In this document: piece after piece, positions 49,160-58,807 of the stretch
Layout: every line of letters starts with the position of its first letter
How positions within the stretch are numbered: the first letter of the stretch is position 1
Assembly: GCF_004116265.1 (NCBI RefSeq)
Contig: NZ_QOUX01000047.1
Span: 1-64,000, forward strand
Origin: Anaerobacillus alkaliphilus
GTDB taxonomy: Bacteria; Bacillota; Bacilli; Bacillales; Anaerobacillaceae
Reading direction: 5' to 3'
DNA: 64,000 bases
Position numbers and translations under genes: made by a program
The notes under the pieces: generated by a model
Databases searched by the model: none
What the model was told of the DNA's origin: nothing
The model's input: only the letters and a program-made list of their open reading frames with translations

Positions 49160-50068
49160 ATGGGTCAAATAGTAATGAAACCTAAAATGGAACCGAAAGT
49201 GGATCTGAGTAAGCAGATAAAAGAAGCGGCACCTAAGTCATATTGGTCGATTGTCTTGAAGAGGTTACGGCGAAATTATGGGGCTTTAATAGGCGGAGGA
49301 ATTTTACTGTTTTTTATTGTTATTTCTGTTTTTGCACCTATTCTTGCACCATATCCAATTGATATTATGCAGATGGAAAGTCGTTTACAAGGTCCATCAA
49401 GTGCCCATTGGTTGGGAACGGATGAGTTCGGGAGAGATATTTTATCGAGAATTATGTACGGTGGTCGTGTTTCATTAATGATGGGACTTGTTGCTGTGTC
49501 AATTGCAGGAACTGTCGGTGTTATTTTAGGTGTTATTTCTGGCTATTATCGCAAAATAGATATGTATATCATGCAGCTCATGGATATCCTTCTTGCTTTT
49601 CCTTCCCTATTACTAGCAATAGCCATTATTGCAGTGCTTGGAGTAGGTTTAACGAATGCCATGATTGCCGTAGCTATAGCGGTAATTCCATCTTATGTAA
49701 GAGTGGTTAGGGGAACTGTTCTTTCAATTAGAGAAAAGGAATACATTGAAGCCGTAAAAGCACTTGGGGTAAAAGACTTCAAGATCATTGTAAAACATAT
49801 TACACCTAACTTTTTATCTCCAGTTATTGTTCTATCAACCTTACAGTTCGGAACTAGTATTTTAGCAGCGGCATCTCTTAGCTTTTTAGGTTTAGGAGCG
49901 CAACCGCCAACACCTGAATGGGGAGCGATGGCCTATGTCGGAAAGTCATTTTTACTAAATGCTTGGTGGATGTCACTCTTCCCAGGATTAGCAATTATGT
50001 TAGTTGTACTTGGCTTCAATTTACTAGGAGATGGTTTGCGGGATGCGCTTGACCCTCGTTTGAAGTAA
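49160..50068 (+). CDS. Peptide ABC transporter permease (DppC/OppC type)
   Basis: A 302-aa permease with an extended N-terminal tail typical of OppC/DppC, the signature HWLGTDEFGRDILSRIMYGGR and the EAA loop EAVKALGVKDFKIIVKHITPNFLSPVIV. It forms the transmembrane heterodimer with the preceding protein. Confidence 0.93.
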   Translation: MGQIVMKPKMEPKVDLSKQIKEAAPKSYWSIVLKRLRRNYGALIGGGILLFFIVISVFAPILAPYPIDIMQMESRLQGPSSAHWLGTDEFGRDILSRIMYGGRVSLMMGLVAVSIAGTVGVILGVISGYYRKIDMYIMQLMDILLAFPSLLLAIAIIAVLGVGLTNAMIAVAIAVIPSYVRVVRGTVLSIREKEYIEAVKALGVKDFKIIVKHITPNFLSPVIVLSTLQFGTSILAAASLSFLGLGAQPPTPEWGAMAYVGKSFLLNAWWMSLFPGLAIMLVVLGFNLLGDGLRDALDPRLK

Positions 50069-50118
50069 CGGTACTGATCAGTAATGGTTGACTCTACAAA
50101 TAAGGAGGGTGATTTATT

Positions 50119-51162
50119 ATGACGACGAAAATACATCAAATACAAGAATATAAGAGTGCGAAACAGAGCGATTCCGACCAAAACGAGCTGTTAAAAGTAG
50201 AAAATTTGTCGATTCGTTTTAAAACAGATAATAAGAACACAGTGACAGCGGTAAATAATGTTAGTTTTGAGCTTAAGAAAAGTGAAACGGTCGCGATTGT
50301 AGGTGAATCTGGGTGTGGAAAGAGTATCACTTCTCTTTCTATTATGGGACTGATTCCTAAACACGCAGGGTACGTAGAAGGAAGTATTCGATTAAATGGG
50401 AAGGAATTGAATGGTTTATCAGGGAAACAAATAAGAGAAATTCGCGGACGAGACATTTCAATGATTTTTCAAGAGCCAATGACGTCTTTAAATCCAGTAC
50501 ATAAAATAGGGAAACAGATTGGTGAAGTACTGGAATTACATTCGTCTCTATCAAAAAAGGAAATTCGTAATAAAACGATAGATATGTTAAAAAAAGTAGG
50601 GATACCGAGACCAGAAAAAATCATTGATGAGTATCCACACCAGTTATCAGGTGGGATGAGACAACGGGTAATGATTGCCATGGCCATGGCCTGTAATCCA
50701 AAACTTTTGATTGCAGATGAACCAACTACAGCATTAGATGTTACGATTCAAGCACAAATATTAGACTTAATGAATGATTTGAAAACACTCTTTCAAACAA
50801 CGATTCTATTAATTACTCATGATCTAGGGGTTGTTGCCGAAGTAGCAGATCGTGTGATTGTGATGTATTACGGACAAATTGTGGAAGAGGCTGATGTTAT
50901 TTCATTGTTCGCTTCGCCTAAACATCCTTATACAAGAGGTCTACTTAACTCTATTCCTAGTCTAGAAGAAAAACGATCTAGACTAAAGCCTATTGAAGGA
51001 AATGTACCGAACCTTGGAGATATAACGCAAGGTTGCCCGTTCCGCCTACGATGCCAAGATGCTATTGGAAAATGCGCAGAGGAAAACCCACCGTTATTTC
51101 TATCAGATCAGACTAGAAAAGTACGATGCTGGCTTTATGAGGAAGGAGAGGTATCTGTATGA
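50119..51162 (+). CDS. Peptide ABC transporter ATP-binding protein (DppD/OppD type)
   Basis: A 347-aa ATPase. Walker A is GESGCGKSITS, signature LSGGMRQRVMIAMAMA, Walker B LLIADEPTTALD. The C-terminal oligopeptide-transporter extension has the cysteine cluster CPFRLRCQDAIGKC, a site that binds an iron-sulfur cluster in some homologues. It overlaps the next gene by 4 bp. Confidence 0.93.
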   Translation: MTTKIHQIQEYKSAKQSDSDQNELLKVENLSIRFKTDNKNTVTAVNNVSFELKKSETVAIVGESGCGKSITSLSIMGLIPKHAGYVEGSIRLNGKELNGLSGKQIREIRGRDISMIFQEPMTSLNPVHKIGKQIGEVLELHSSLSKKEIRNKTIDMLKKVGIPRPEKIIDEYPHQLSGGMRQRVMIAMAMACNPKLLIADEPTTALDVTIQAQILDLMNDLKTLFQTTILLITHDLGVVAEVADRVIVMYYGQIVEEADVISLFASPKHPYTRGLLNSIPSLEEKRSRLKPIEGNVPNLGDITQGCPFRLRCQDAIGKCAEENPPLFLSDQTRKVRCWLYEEGEVSV

Positions 51163-52142
51163 CAGCGCTACTAGAAATTCGTGATTTAAAAACGTATTTT
51201 CCTATTAATAGTGGTATTTTAAAGCGAAATGTAGGATTTATTAAAGCTGTTGATGGTGTTTCCTTTAGCCTAGAGGCAGGAGAAACATTAGGAATTGTTG
51301 GTGAGAGTGGTTGTGGAAAATCTACGACCGGACGGAGTATTCTTCGATTAATTGAGCCTACTAGTGGGTCTGTTAAGTATAAAGGTGTCGAAATCACAAC
51401 GTTATCGAGAACTGAAATGCGAAAGCTCCGAAAGAGTATGCAAATTGTTTTTCAAGATCCGTATGCTTCGTTAAACCCTCGCTTAACGATCGGTTATATA
51501 CTTGAGGAGGCGCTATCGACACACGGAATAGGTAGTAATACAAAAGAACGAAATGATATGGTGAAGGATCTGCTCCAAAAGGTTGGGTTAAATAGTAGAT
51601 TGGTCGATCGTTACCCACATGAATTTAGTGGTGGACAAAGACAGCGAATTGGGATTGCTAGGGCCATAGCTGTTAATCCGTCTGTGATTGTGGCAGACGA
51701 ATCCGTATCAGCCTTAGATGTCTCGATTCAAGCGCAAATTCTTAATTTATTTGCTGACTTACAAGATGAGTTGGGTTTAACTTATGTTTTTATTGCGCAT
51801 GATTTGAGTGTTGTCAAACACATTAGTGATAAAATTGGAGTTATGTACTTAGGTAGAATGGTTGAGTATGCGACAAATGAACAATTATTTAATAATCCGG
51901 CACACCCTTATACACAAGCATTAATGTCGGCAGTTCCTGTTCCAAACCCAACGATAAAAAAAGAAAGAATTATCCTAAGCGGAGATGTTCCAAATCCTTC
52001 AAATCCACCAAGTGGATGTGCCTTTCATACCCGCTGCCATGCTTGTATGGACGTATGTAAAACAGTTCGTCCAAACGAAATTGAGCTAGCACCAGGCCAT
52101 ATTGTATCCTGTCATTTATATGACCCTGCGTATAGCACGTAA
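51159..52142 (+). CDS. Peptide ABC transporter ATP-binding protein (DppF/OppF type)
   Basis: A 327-aa ATPase. Walker A is GESGCGKSTTGR, signature FSGGQRQRIGIARAI, Walker B VIVADESVSALD, and the C-terminal cysteine motif is CAFHTRCHACMDVC. It is coupled to the upstream ATPase by a 4-bp ATGA overlap and completes a five-subunit importer. Confidence 0.93.
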   Translation: MTALLEIRDLKTYFPINSGILKRNVGFIKAVDGVSFSLEAGETLGIVGESGCGKSTTGRSILRLIEPTSGSVKYKGVEITTLSRTEMRKLRKSMQIVFQDPYASLNPRLTIGYILEEALSTHGIGSNTKERNDMVKDLLQKVGLNSRLVDRYPHEFSGGQRQRIGIARAIAVNPSVIVADESVSALDVSIQAQILNLFADLQDELGLTYVFIAHDLSVVKHISDKIGVMYLGRMVEYATNEQLFNNPAHPYTQALMSAVPVPNPTIKKERIILSGDVPNPSNPPSGCAFHTRCHACMDVCKTVRPNEIELAPGHIVSCHLYDPAYST

Positions 52143-52177
52143 TTCGATTCAAGAACCTAAATAGGAGAATATGACAA

Positions 52178-53026
52178 ATGGAAAAGATCAAAAAACGAGT
52201 AAAAGAAAATTACAATGGCTTGACTCAACGAATGAAACTAGTCGCAAATTTCATTGTTGAAAATCCCAATCAAATTGCCCTAAACCATGCAAAGGAAATT
52301 GGGAACTTAACGAGTACAAGTGAAACGACAGTCATTAGATGCTGTCATGCTCTTGGATATTCAGGCTATGCAGAAGTGCAAGAGGAAATACGAAAAGCGT
52401 TGATTATGCCTGATGATGATCCATTTAAAGCGCTAACAGAAGGAATCAAATCAAATAGCAGTTTTCTCTCAACGGTCAATCAGGATATTGAGTTCATTGG
52501 TAAAACGTTACAAGAATTTAATGAAACTACTTATGAAGAAGCTGTAAGGCAGATTATTAACGCTAATAAAATCATTGTGGTCGGACTGAGAACTTCTTAC
52601 GCCCCAGCTCACTGGCTAGCCAATATTTTAAACATTGTTAGAGGAAATACAGTTACTTTTAAAGGGGATATTGATGATGCAAATCATCAGTTAACGGAGG
52701 TTACGGACGAATCTTTGGTTATTGCGTTATCGTTCCCTAGGTATGCGCAACAAACCATATCTTTTGCCAAGGCAGCAAAAGAAAAAGGAGCAAAAGTACT
52801 CTCAATTACTGATGACGAGTTATCACCGGTTGGTCTCATATCAGATACGACGATCAAGATTATTACGCCTAAGCCGACAACGTTTAAAGGAATGCCAACT
52901 ATTTTTTCAATTTTAAATGCTGTCATTTCCGGTGTGATGGTAATGGATCAAGAAAATGTTGAAAAGCGAATTGAAGAGTACGATCGCTCAAAGGATTACT
53001 ATTATGGTTATTACAAAAAAGACTAA
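52178..53026 (+). CDS. MurR/RpiR family regulator with SIS domain
   Basis: A 282-aa regulator with an N-terminal RpiR helix-turn-helix (about 1-77; LTQRMKLVANFIVENPNQIALNHAKEIGNLTSTSETTVIRCCHALG) and a C-terminal SIS sugar-isomerase-like domain (about 125-260; KIIVVGLRTSYAPAHW, VIALSFPRYAQQTISFAKAAKEKGAKVLSITD). SIS domains often sense phosphosugars, but relatives encoded in peptide or amino-acid clusters also occur. It sits mid-cluster and likely controls it. Confidence 0.87.
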   Translation: MEKIKKRVKENYNGLTQRMKLVANFIVENPNQIALNHAKEIGNLTSTSETTVIRCCHALGYSGYAEVQEEIRKALIMPDDDPFKALTEGIKSNSSFLSTVNQDIEFIGKTLQEFNETTYEEAVRQIINANKIIVVGLRTSYAPAHWLANILNIVRGNTVTFKGDIDDANHQLTEVTDESLVIALSFPRYAQQTISFAKAAKEKGAKVLSITDDELSPVGLISDTTIKIITPKPTTFKGMPTIFSILNAVISGVMVMDQENVEKRIEEYDRSKDYYYGYYKKD

Positions 53027-53048
53027 TCAAATCTAAGGGGGATTTTAA

Positions 53049-54467
53049 TTGAAAATTCAAGTAGAAATGCAACCATTTGAAGCATATGCCGAGAGTTTAA
53101 TCTCTAAACACAGCATTCCGGGAGTTGCCATTGGGTTTTCTCATAATGGCAAGCTTGTCTATGAAAAAGGATTTGGATATCGAAATGTCGAGAATAAACT
53201 TCCTGTAACGATGGACACCGTTTTCGGGATTGCTTCCGTAACAAAATCATTTACTTGTGTAGCCATTATGCAGCTACAAGAAGATGGTAAATTAAATGTT
53301 CATGATCCAGTTGTAAAGTACTTACCGGAATTTTCAACCCCTACGAATGATACTGAGAAAATGACGATTCATCACTTTATGACGCACACAGCAGGTCTGC
53401 CACCACTACCGTCATTAGTGTATGCCAATAAAAGAAGCTTAGAGTCGGATCCATCCGTCAAAGATTATCCAGGATTAAAATTTGCTGACGAAAACCAAGC
53501 ACCTATTGATACGTACGAACAGTTAATGGAGTTTATTGCCGGCTTAGACTTTGAATTATTAGGAGAGCCAGGGACTGAATTTAGTTACTCCAATGATGCC
53601 TATGCTTTACTAGGTTGTATTGTAGAGAGGGTTAGCGGAATTTCATTTGAATCTTATGTGAAACAATATATTTTAGATCCAGCTGGAATGGTGAACTCTT
53701 GTTCTTTAGTAGAAGAATTAGAAGATTACAATGATATAACTTCACTTTATGCAGCTAGACAAACAGATGAAGGTGTGGAAGTCTATGAAGCCCCTGTTTG
53801 GTGGGATTCTCCAGCAATGAGACCGGCGGGGTATTTGAAATCAACCGTTCGCGATATGTTGAACTATGCGGAAATCTTTAGAAATAATGGGAAGGTTGGA
53901 GATAAGCAAATTTTATCAGAAGAAAGTGTTCAACAAATGATTTATCCGCACTTTGAAATAGCGCCAGGAAAATTTTACGGTTATGGCTTTATGATCACTC
54001 CTGATTATCATGGTGCTACTTTGGTGGAACATGGCGGAAATTTAAAAGCGATTGCTTCACAATTATGTATGATCCCAGAAAGAGGCATTGCTGGCATGAT
54101 CTTGACGAATTTAGCAGGAGTTCCTGCAACAACGATTATGAGTGGAGCGTTAAACGGTATTGAGGGACGTTCAGTCGAAGAGAAAGCGATGGAATTTACC
54201 GAGGAAACCCTTTCAGTAGAAAAGTTAGTGGAGTATGAAGGAACGTATGTATCTAATGAAGGTATGAGTTTAACGGTTAAAATCAAGGACGACACACTAG
54301 AATTTGCGACGAGAGATATAACTTTTCCAATCCAATATATTGGTGAAGACAGGTTTTTAGCTTCTGTAAAAGATCAGACCGAAGTGGTTCGCTTCGTTAG
54401 AAATGAACAAGGCAAAATCTTACGTGTTGCTTATCACTTTAGACAATTCCCTAAAGTACTAGAATAG
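53049..54467 (+). CDS. Serine hydrolase, class C beta-lactamase/D-aminopeptidase fold
   Basis: A 472-aa penicillin-recognising-type hydrolase. The catalytic S63-x-x-K66 is in GIASVTKSF, the second motif Y-S-N in FSYSNDAY, and the third appears as VEHGGNLKAI. A C-terminal lipocalin-like extension (about 385-472) is also seen in D-aminopeptidase-like members. There is no signal peptide, so it acts in the cytoplasm. TTG start with RBS AAGGGGG. In this cluster a D-stereospecific aminopeptidase or esterase role is plausible; beta-lactam resistance is not implied. Confidence 0.83.
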   Translation: MKIQVEMQPFEAYAESLISKHSIPGVAIGFSHNGKLVYEKGFGYRNVENKLPVTMDTVFGIASVTKSFTCVAIMQLQEDGKLNVHDPVVKYLPEFSTPTNDTEKMTIHHFMTHTAGLPPLPSLVYANKRSLESDPSVKDYPGLKFADENQAPIDTYEQLMEFIAGLDFELLGEPGTEFSYSNDAYALLGCIVERVSGISFESYVKQYILDPAGMVNSCSLVEELEDYNDITSLYAARQTDEGVEVYEAPVWWDSPAMRPAGYLKSTVRDMLNYAEIFRNNGKVGDKQILSEESVQQMIYPHFEIAPGKFYGYGFMITPDYHGATLVEHGGNLKAIASQLCMIPERGIAGMILTNLAGVPATTIMSGALNGIEGRSVEEKAMEFTEETLSVEKLVEYEGTYVSNEGMSLTVKIKDDTLEFATRDITFPIQYIGEDRFLASVKDQTEVVRFVRNEQGKILRVAYHFRQFPKVLE

Positions 54468-54509
54468 TAGGAAGATGTACAACATATATGTTTCGGAAAG
54501 GTGATAGGG

Positions 54510-55247
54510 ATGTCTCGAAAAATAGAATATCAATTTGTCCATGATGTACATGATATCGAGGAGATTGTATCATTTCAAGAAACGATTTGGGGCCGAGCAA
54601 CAGGTACAGGGCTCCCACATCTCGTAGCTTCAATCTATAATGGAGGCTCGGTCATTGGTGCCTATGACAATCAGCAATTAGTAGGATTTTGTTATGGCTT
54701 TCCAGGGTTTAAGGATGGGAAGAATATGCTTGTCTCTCATATGATGGCAGTAAATCCTTTATATCGAGACCAAGGAATTGGTGAGCAGTTAAAGTATAAA
54801 CAAAAAGAATGGGCGAAAAGCTATGGATATGAAAAGATTGTTTGGACGTTTGATCCTTTAGAGTCCAGAAATGCTTACTTAAACTTAAGTAAACTCGGAG
54901 GTTATGTTCAAACGTATATTTGCTCTTATTACGGAGATCTAAATGATGAGATTAACCAAGGGTTACCTGCTGATCGCCTATTTTTGGAGTGGGATCTTAC
55001 ACAAAATACAATAGAGTATCAATCTACTGCCCAAGAGATAACGAAGCTAGTAGATTGGGAGGGGGAAATTCCTCTTATAAGACCTGTTGTTCGAGACATT
55101 CCGCTAGATGAGAGTTACTTTCTAATTGCCGTACCAGCGAACATCCATGTAATAAAAAAGGAAAATAGAGAACTTGCTATGTTATGGCGATATACTCACC
55201 GTGAAATCTTTCAAAGACTATTTTCTCGGGGGTATGTAGTGATGTAG
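54510..55247 (+). CDS. GNAT acyltransferase, candidate D-amino acid N-succinyltransferase
   Basis: A 245-aa GNAT-superfamily protein of the large predicted-acyltransferase type. It has MMAVNPLYRDQGIGEQLKYKQKEWA as acyl-CoA loop and IVWTFDPLESRNAYLNLSKLGG further on. The C-terminal third lies outside the minimal GNAT fold. It sits with an NSAR-like enzyme and an M20 hydrolase, matching the trio described in Geobacillus kaustophilus, in which the GNAT succinylates D-amino acids with succinyl-CoA. The succinyl specificity is inferred from context. Confidence 0.8.
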   Translation: MSRKIEYQFVHDVHDIEEIVSFQETIWGRATGTGLPHLVASIYNGGSVIGAYDNQQLVGFCYGFPGFKDGKNMLVSHMMAVNPLYRDQGIGEQLKYKQKEWAKSYGYEKIVWTFDPLESRNAYLNLSKLGGYVQTYICSYYGDLNDEINQGLPADRLFLEWDLTQNTIEYQSTAQEITKLVDWEGEIPLIRPVVRDIPLDESYFLIAVPANIHVIKKENRELAMLWRYTHREIFQRLFSRGYVVM

Positions 55248-55320
55248 ATGAAAAAAGAAAGTAAAGATCATCCCGCTAACTACTATGTTGCTAAAAAAAT
55301 GTTGTAATCGGAGGTTAAGG

Positions 55321-56463
55321 ATGTTAAACGAAATCAACCGTTGGGTGAAGGAGCATCAAGATGAAATTCTAGCAACTTACCAGAAGTTGCATGCTCACCC
55401 AGAAGTTAGTTGGGAAGAAAAAGAAACAACAGCCTTCCTAAGTGAGAGGCTAAGTGACATGGGTTTACCCTATGAAACATTTGAAGATATAACTGGTGTT
55501 GTAGGGTATTGGGGAAATAAGGACTCTGGACCCACGATTGGTTTGCGTGCCGATATTGACGCGCTTTGGCAAAATGTGAACGGAGAGTGGAAAGCCAACC
55601 ATTCATGCGGCCATGATGCTCATATGACAATGGTTTTGTATACAGTACGATGCCTAAAGGAGCTTGGTTACCAACCTAATGGGTTACTCAAAATCATTTT
55701 TCAGCCTGCAGAAGAGTCAGGAAATGGTGCCAAGGCACTGATTGAAAAAGATGTCATCCGAGATATTGACCAGTTGCTAGGAATTCATGTTAGACCTATT
55801 CAAGATCTAAACTTAGGAGAGGCAACGCCTGCTATTTATCACGGGGCAACCACTTTATTACGAGGTACTGTTACGGGGGTTCAAGCACATGGCTCTAGGC
55901 CTCATTTAGGAATTAATGTTGTAGATTCTTTAGCGGCAATCGTTCAAGCGATTAACTCTATTAAGTTAGATCCGACTATTTCATATTCCGCCAAGGTTAC
56001 GATGATGAAAGCAGGTGGGGATAATGTCAACATTATTCCCGATTATGGTGAATTTGGAGTTGACCTAAGAGCTGAAACGAATGATGCGATGGATCTGTTA
56101 CTTCATAAAGTGAAGAAAGCAGTAACAAGTGCTTCTGCCATCAACGGAACAAAAGTAAACTTAGAAATTCCAGCCAAAATGGTTGCGGCGAGACCGAACA
56201 GGGAGTTGGAAGAAATAGTCAGTCAGGTGATCGTAGATGTACTCGGTGAAAAAGGGTTAGTTACCACGAAGCCAACTCCAGGAGGAGAGGATTTTCACTT
56301 TTATAGCGAAGCGTATCCGGACTTAAAGGCTACGATGATTGGTTTAGGAACGGATTTATCACCAGGTTTACATCACCCGAATATGTCTTTTGAGCTTTCT
56401 TCTCTATTTGATGGAATTAAATTGTTGAGTTTATCAATATGTAGGTTATTTGAACAAAGATAA
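55321..56463 (+). CDS. M20 family amidohydrolase, candidate N-succinyl-L-amino acid hydrolase
   Basis: A 380-aa M20D-type aminoacylase. Metal-binding motifs are NHSCGHDAHMTMV, FQPAEESGNGA and LHHPNMSFE, with the dimerisation lid domain in the middle (about 175-285). The ATG at 55321 follows GGAGG; the reading from 55285 adds a poor N terminus. With the racemase and GNAT it would release L-amino acid and succinate, making the D-to-L conversion irreversible. General N-acyl amino acid hydrolysis is the fallback call. Confidence 0.85.
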   Translation: MLNEINRWVKEHQDEILATYQKLHAHPEVSWEEKETTAFLSERLSDMGLPYETFEDITGVVGYWGNKDSGPTIGLRADIDALWQNVNGEWKANHSCGHDAHMTMVLYTVRCLKELGYQPNGLLKIIFQPAEESGNGAKALIEKDVIRDIDQLLGIHVRPIQDLNLGEATPAIYHGATTLLRGTVTGVQAHGSRPHLGINVVDSLAAIVQAINSIKLDPTISYSAKVTMMKAGGDNVNIIPDYGEFGVDLRAETNDAMDLLLHKVKKAVTSASAINGTKVNLEIPAKMVAARPNRELEEIVSQVIVDVLGEKGLVTTKPTPGGEDFHFYSEAYPDLKATMIGLGTDLSPGLHHPNMSFELSSLFDGIKLLSLSICRLFEQR

Positions 56464-56511
56464 CGTGAATACGATTGATAGTGGGCTGAAACTAAGTTAG
56501 GGGGAAAGATA

Positions 56512-57327
56512 ATGAAGGTTTTTATATCGGCGGACATGGAAGGTGTAGCGGGGATTGTTCACCAAGAGCAAACGGGTAGAGATGGAATGGAGCATGATCG
56601 TGCTAGAAGACTCATGACAGCAGAAGTAAATGCTGCTGTTGAAGGAGCCTTGGAAGCAGGAGCTACAGAAATACTAATAAATGATTCACACGGAACGATG
56701 CGGAATTTAATTCCTGAGTTACTTCATTCAGAAGCTGAGTACATCATTGGCTCTCCAAAGATGTTATCGATGATGGAAGGAATTGATGACAGCTTTGATG
56801 CTGTGATCTTATTAGGCCATCATTCTAGAATGGGTCAGTCTGGGATATTAAATCACTCCTTTAGTGGAAAAGTGGTCACAAACATCAAAATTAACGGGGT
56901 AGATTATGGGGAAATAGGGATTAATGCTGCGATTGCCGGTACGTTCAATGTTCCAACGGTCTTAGTTACTGGCTGTCAGTATGCAGGGGCAGAAGCTGAA
57001 GAGTTAGTTCCTTCAATTGAAACAGCAATTGTAAAGCAGACAAGAAATAGGGTTGCTGCTAAAAACCTAGCACCAGCTAAATCTCAAGCATTAATCAAAC
57101 AAAAAGTCATTTCAGCACTCGAAAAGAGAAAGAGTATCGAACCATTTAAAATAAATGGGCCGTACACGGTCGAATTAACTTACATTCATTCGGGTTTTGC
57201 AGATGCCGCTGAAGTACTGCCAATCGTAGAAAAAGTAAACGGGGAAACCCATCGTTTTCAAGCAGATGACTTTATTACTGCATTTCGTTATATTCGTAGT
57301 TTAATAAGTCTAGCTTCATCCACATAA
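56512..57327 (+). CDS. dppA: M55 family D-aminopeptidase DppA
   Basis: A 271-aa zinc D-aminopeptidase. Family landmarks are FISADMEGVAG (metal Asp and Glu), NDSHGTMRN, LLGHHSRMG and LNHSFSGKV. The Bacillus subtilis homologue prefers D-Ala-D-Ala and D-Ala-Gly-Gly and is encoded with a dipeptide importer. Here it ends the cluster that encodes an importer, so imported D-peptides can be opened to free D-amino acids. RBS AGGGGGAA. Confidence 0.92.
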   Translation: MKVFISADMEGVAGIVHQEQTGRDGMEHDRARRLMTAEVNAAVEGALEAGATEILINDSHGTMRNLIPELLHSEAEYIIGSPKMLSMMEGIDDSFDAVILLGHHSRMGQSGILNHSFSGKVVTNIKINGVDYGEIGINAAIAGTFNVPTVLVTGCQYAGAEAEELVPSIETAIVKQTRNRVAAKNLAPAKSQALIKQKVISALEKRKSIEPFKINGPYTVELTYIHSGFADAAEVLPIVEKVNGETHRFQADDFITAFRYIRSLISLASST

Positions 57328-57334
57328 TAGTTTT

Positions 57335-57376
57335 AGGGCCTTTCCATGAAATAAAGGGAAGGGCTCTTCTTTTTTC
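57335..57376 (+). terminator. Terminator ending the peptide/D-amino-acid cluster
   Basis: AGGGCCTTTCC pairs with GGGAAGGGCTCT (G-T pairs), followed by TCTTTTTT. Confidence 0.8.
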
Positions 57377-57462
57377 GGTATGAGAGTAGTCGAAAAAGGT
57401 TCAAGTAAGAATAATATGATAAAATATAATTGTCGTAATTTTACATACAGGAGGTTTTCTAT

Positions 57463-58719
57463 ATGACTAGTAATCTTTCACCCGCTGTGGGGAATACATA
57501 CGAACTACTTTTACAAAATTCATTGATCAAAGAAGCACTTGAGTTTTTAAAAAACGAGAATGAGGCTACTCTAAGAGACCAAATCGAATTAACTGAAATA
57601 CCTGCGCCTACATTTAGTGAAACGGTGAGAGGGATGGAGTATCGAAAACGGTTGGAGCAATTAGGCTTGGAAAATATACATACGGATGAAGTTGGGAATG
57701 TTTTTGGCGTACGTAAAGGTACAGGGTCTGGACCAACCGTTGTGGTATGCTCGCATTTAGATACGGTCTTTCCAGAGGGAACGGATGTTACTGTAAAACA
57801 TAAAGATGGAAAAATATATGCCCCGGGAATTTCGGATAACGGTAGAGGGTTAGCTGTTGTTTTAACGCTTCTCAAGGTACTAAATCATTTTCAGATTGAA
57901 ACCAAGGGAGATCTTTGGTTTGGTGCAACAGTAGGAGAAGAGGGTCTAGGAGATTTAAATGGTGTCAAAGCTCTATTTGAAAAAAATAGAAGTGACATCG
58001 ACGCGTTTATCTCGGTTGAACCAGGTTCACCATCTCGAATTACGTATTTAGCCACTGGAAGCCGTCGCTATAGTGTGACTTATCGTGGTCGTGGTGGACA
58101 TAGTTTCGGCGATTTTGGAATTCCAAGCGCGATCCATGCGTTAGGTCGAGCGGTTGCACTTATTTCTGAATTAGAAACACCTCGTGAACCAAAAACAACG
58201 TTTACGGTTGGTACCATTAGCGGAGGCACATCGGTCAATACTATTGCGGCTGATGCCAATATGGTCATAGACTTACGATCGACGTGCCAGGAAGAATTGT
58301 CAAGATTAGAAGACAAAGCACTAAAAATCCTACATCAAGCTGCTGAGGAAGAAAATAAACGTTGGAACAGTGATGAATTGTTAGTAGAGATAAAAGAGGT
58401 AGGAGACCGACCTGCTGGCTCACAAGCAGATGATGCAACGATTGTTCAAGCAGCTGCAGCGTCGAGTAAATTTCTTGGATTTGAACCAATTTTAGAGCCC
58501 CCAAGCAGTACAGACTCAAACGTCCCAATTAGTTTAGGCATTCCAGCGGTTACTCTAGGTGGCGGTGGAGACTTTGGAGGAATACACACGCTAAAGGAAT
58601 ATTTTGATCCGAAAGATGCGTATTATGGACCACAACAAATTCTGTTAACTGTACTAGGGTTAGCAGGAATTGACCAACTGACTGAGCCGTTATTGGTTAG
58701 CCAAAGAAAAGACAATTAG
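57463..58719 (+). CDS. M20 family metallopeptidase
   Basis: A 418-aa zinc peptidase/deacylase of the ArgE/DapE/peptidase T-like group. It has the first metal motif VVCSHLDTVFPEG, bridging Asp in GISDNGRG, catalytic Glu in TVGEEGLGD, and ISVEPGSPS. The dimerisation domain has GGHSFGDFGIPSAIHAL. Its own RBS (AGGAGG) and the terminator before it make it a separate unit from the upstream cluster, though it may still contribute peptide hydrolysis. Confidence 0.87.
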   Translation: MTSNLSPAVGNTYELLLQNSLIKEALEFLKNENEATLRDQIELTEIPAPTFSETVRGMEYRKRLEQLGLENIHTDEVGNVFGVRKGTGSGPTVVVCSHLDTVFPEGTDVTVKHKDGKIYAPGISDNGRGLAVVLTLLKVLNHFQIETKGDLWFGATVGEEGLGDLNGVKALFEKNRSDIDAFISVEPGSPSRITYLATGSRRYSVTYRGRGGHSFGDFGIPSAIHALGRAVALISELETPREPKTTFTVGTISGGTSVNTIAADANMVIDLRSTCQEELSRLEDKALKILHQAAEEENKRWNSDELLVEIKEVGDRPAGSQADDATIVQAAAASSKFLGFEPILEPPSSTDSNVPISLGIPAVTLGGGGDFGGIHTLKEYFDPKDAYYGPQQILLTVLGLAGIDQLTEPLLVSQRKDN

Positions 58720-58807
58720 ACTTCTAATGGGATCTAACTTTCTGTTAAACGAAACTTTATAGAGAAGAGACACGTATATGTTCATAACAAGGGGGGCGTA
58801 TATAATA

